From: an uncultured Flavobacteriales bacterium
Lineage (GTDB): Bacteria > Bacteroidota > Bacteroidia > Flavobacteriales_D > Parvicellaceae
Direction of reading: 5' to 3'
Length of the DNA: 6,790 nucleotides
NCBI GenBank assembly: GCA_937924345.1
Contig: CALDTD010000241.1
Coordinates: forward strand, 1-6,790
Shown here: piece by piece, positions 6,197-6,790 of the stretch
How positions within the stretch are numbered: position 1 is the stretch's first letter
How the letters are laid out: each line of letters begins with the position of its first letter
Position numbers and translations under genes: made by a program
The notes under the pieces: model-generated
The model's database searches: none
Told to the model about the DNA's origin: nothing
What the model saw: only the letters and a program-made list of their open reading frames with translations

Positions 6197-6790
6197 CTAT
6201 TTGACTATAACCATTGATTTAGTCGCAATATTTGCTCCAGCAGTTAATGTATATTGATAAACACCTTCTGCAATATTTTTTGTATCAATGTTTATTACAT
6301 GGTTTCCACTTGCTTTATTTCCTTCGTTGATAGTAGCAACTACTTTACCATTAATATCTGTAATTTTTAACGTTACATCCGCGTTATTAACTAAAGTATA
6401 ACCCACTACAGTATTTTCTTTAGCTGGATTAGGCATATTTTGAGCTAAACTTAATGATAACTCATTCTCTTGTACACTTACGTTATTTGATGCACGATCA
6501 AAGTTTAATCTAACTAAAGGCGGTTCATTATTTCCAGCAAAACCATTAACAGATCCATCAACTAATCCTAATCTTACTACACCTGGCTTTCCTCCTCTTC
6601 TAAAAGAAACTCTTTCTGTAATACCACCTCCAAAGTGACCTGCAAAAGCAATAATTTGATCTCCTGGAAGTAATTCAACACCATTATTACTAAAATCAAC
6701 GTTTACAATTGTACCGTTATCGTTTGGAGTTAACGTTCTGCTAAATGTCTCATCAATAAACTCCCAATTAGTTCCATCAAATTTCCAAAT
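6197..6790 (-). CDS. Secreted protein with T9SS C-terminal sorting domain (C-terminal part, runs off right edge)
   Basis: The reading frame is open from the right window edge to a TAG at 6199-6197, giving the last 197 residues of a larger protein whose start is outside the window. The final ~80 residues are a type A T9SS sorting domain: the opening MPNPAKENTVVGYTL, then VTLKITDINGKVVATI, a G-N-H-V turn, IAEGVYQYTLTAG and the terminal KSMVIVK. Such domains direct cargo across the outer membrane via the T9SS and are removed or used for surface attachment. The preceding ~118 residues (IWKFDGTNWEFID, PGDQIIAFAGHFGGG, ERVSFRRGGKPGVVRLGLVD, LVRLNFDRA) look beta-rich and extracellular, with no catalytic motif I can name. 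The ATG at 6436 is internal, at the start of the sorting domain, and should not be taken as the gene start. The gene is convergent with the plus-strand cluster and is followed by its own terminator. Confidence 0.92.
   Translation of the reverse strand: MWKFDGTNWEFIDETFSRTLTPNDNGTIVNVDFSNNGVELLPGDQIIAFAGHFGGGITERVSFRRGGKPGVVRLGLVDGSVNGFAGNNEPPLVRLNFDRASNNVSVQENELSLSLAQNMPNPAKENTVVGYTLVNNADVTLKITDINGKVVATINEGNKASGNHVINIDTKNIAEGVYQYTLTAGANIATKSMVIVK

Noticed and set aside
6197..6436. A separate 79-residue gene starting at the internal ATG 6436
   Set aside because: The frame stays open upstream to the window edge, and the ATG falls at the start of the sorting domain, so it is the C-terminus of a larger protein.
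1..6790. CRISPR array, insertion sequence, phage or defence system
   Set aside because: No regularly spaced repeats, transposase or integrase motifs, or terminal inverted repeats were seen; all sizeable ORFs are explained by housekeeping or exported proteins.

Overview
The window reads as an AT-rich chromosomal segment of a Bacteroidota bacterium, most likely a member of the Flavobacteriaceae. The evidence is a type IX secretion (T9SS) C-terminal sorting domain on the right, a flavobacterial-type surface protein on the left, a bacillithiol-synthesis glycosyltransferase, a short-lid adenylate kinase, an Obg GTPase without a C-terminal extension, sparse Shine-Dalgarno sequences, and AT-rich promoter-like boxes resembling the flavobacterial TAnnTTTG element. 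The assignment comes from sequence character and remembered families, not from a database search.

Layout. Positions 1-332 (minus) hold the N-terminus of a secreted surface or tail-fibre-like protein that runs off the left edge. A divergent intergenic region (333-465) separates it from bshA (466-1596, plus, TTG start). bshA is followed by a dihydroorotase-like protein (1640-2908) that lacks key metal-site residues and is probably a pseudo-dihydroorotase. After a 226-nt gap comes a compact cluster: hpt-type phosphoribosyltransferase (3135-3671), adk (3702-4271), obg (4278-5270) and a small lipoprotein (5348-5875), closed by a strong terminator (5893-5930). A gene-free stretch follows, then a second hairpin terminator (6141-6172) serving a minus-strand T9SS cargo gene whose C-terminal 197 residues lie in the window (6197-6790).

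How the genes fit together. hpt and adk supply and interconvert purine nucleotides, and Obg is a GTPase acting in ribosome assembly and growth control, so the cluster links purine nucleotide supply to translation. bshA starts bacillithiol synthesis. The dihydroorotase homologue relates to pyrimidine synthesis, probably structurally rather than catalytically. Both edge genes encode exported proteins.

I found no CRISPR array, insertion sequence, tRNA, rRNA, phage module or defence system, and nothing that amounts to a new biological system. The points most worth a second look are the shared reading frame of hpt, adk and obg (hpt and adk are separated by one stop codon and ten open codons), the eroded active site of the dihydroorotase homologue, and a shared 11-base promoter-like motif ahead of bshA and hpt.
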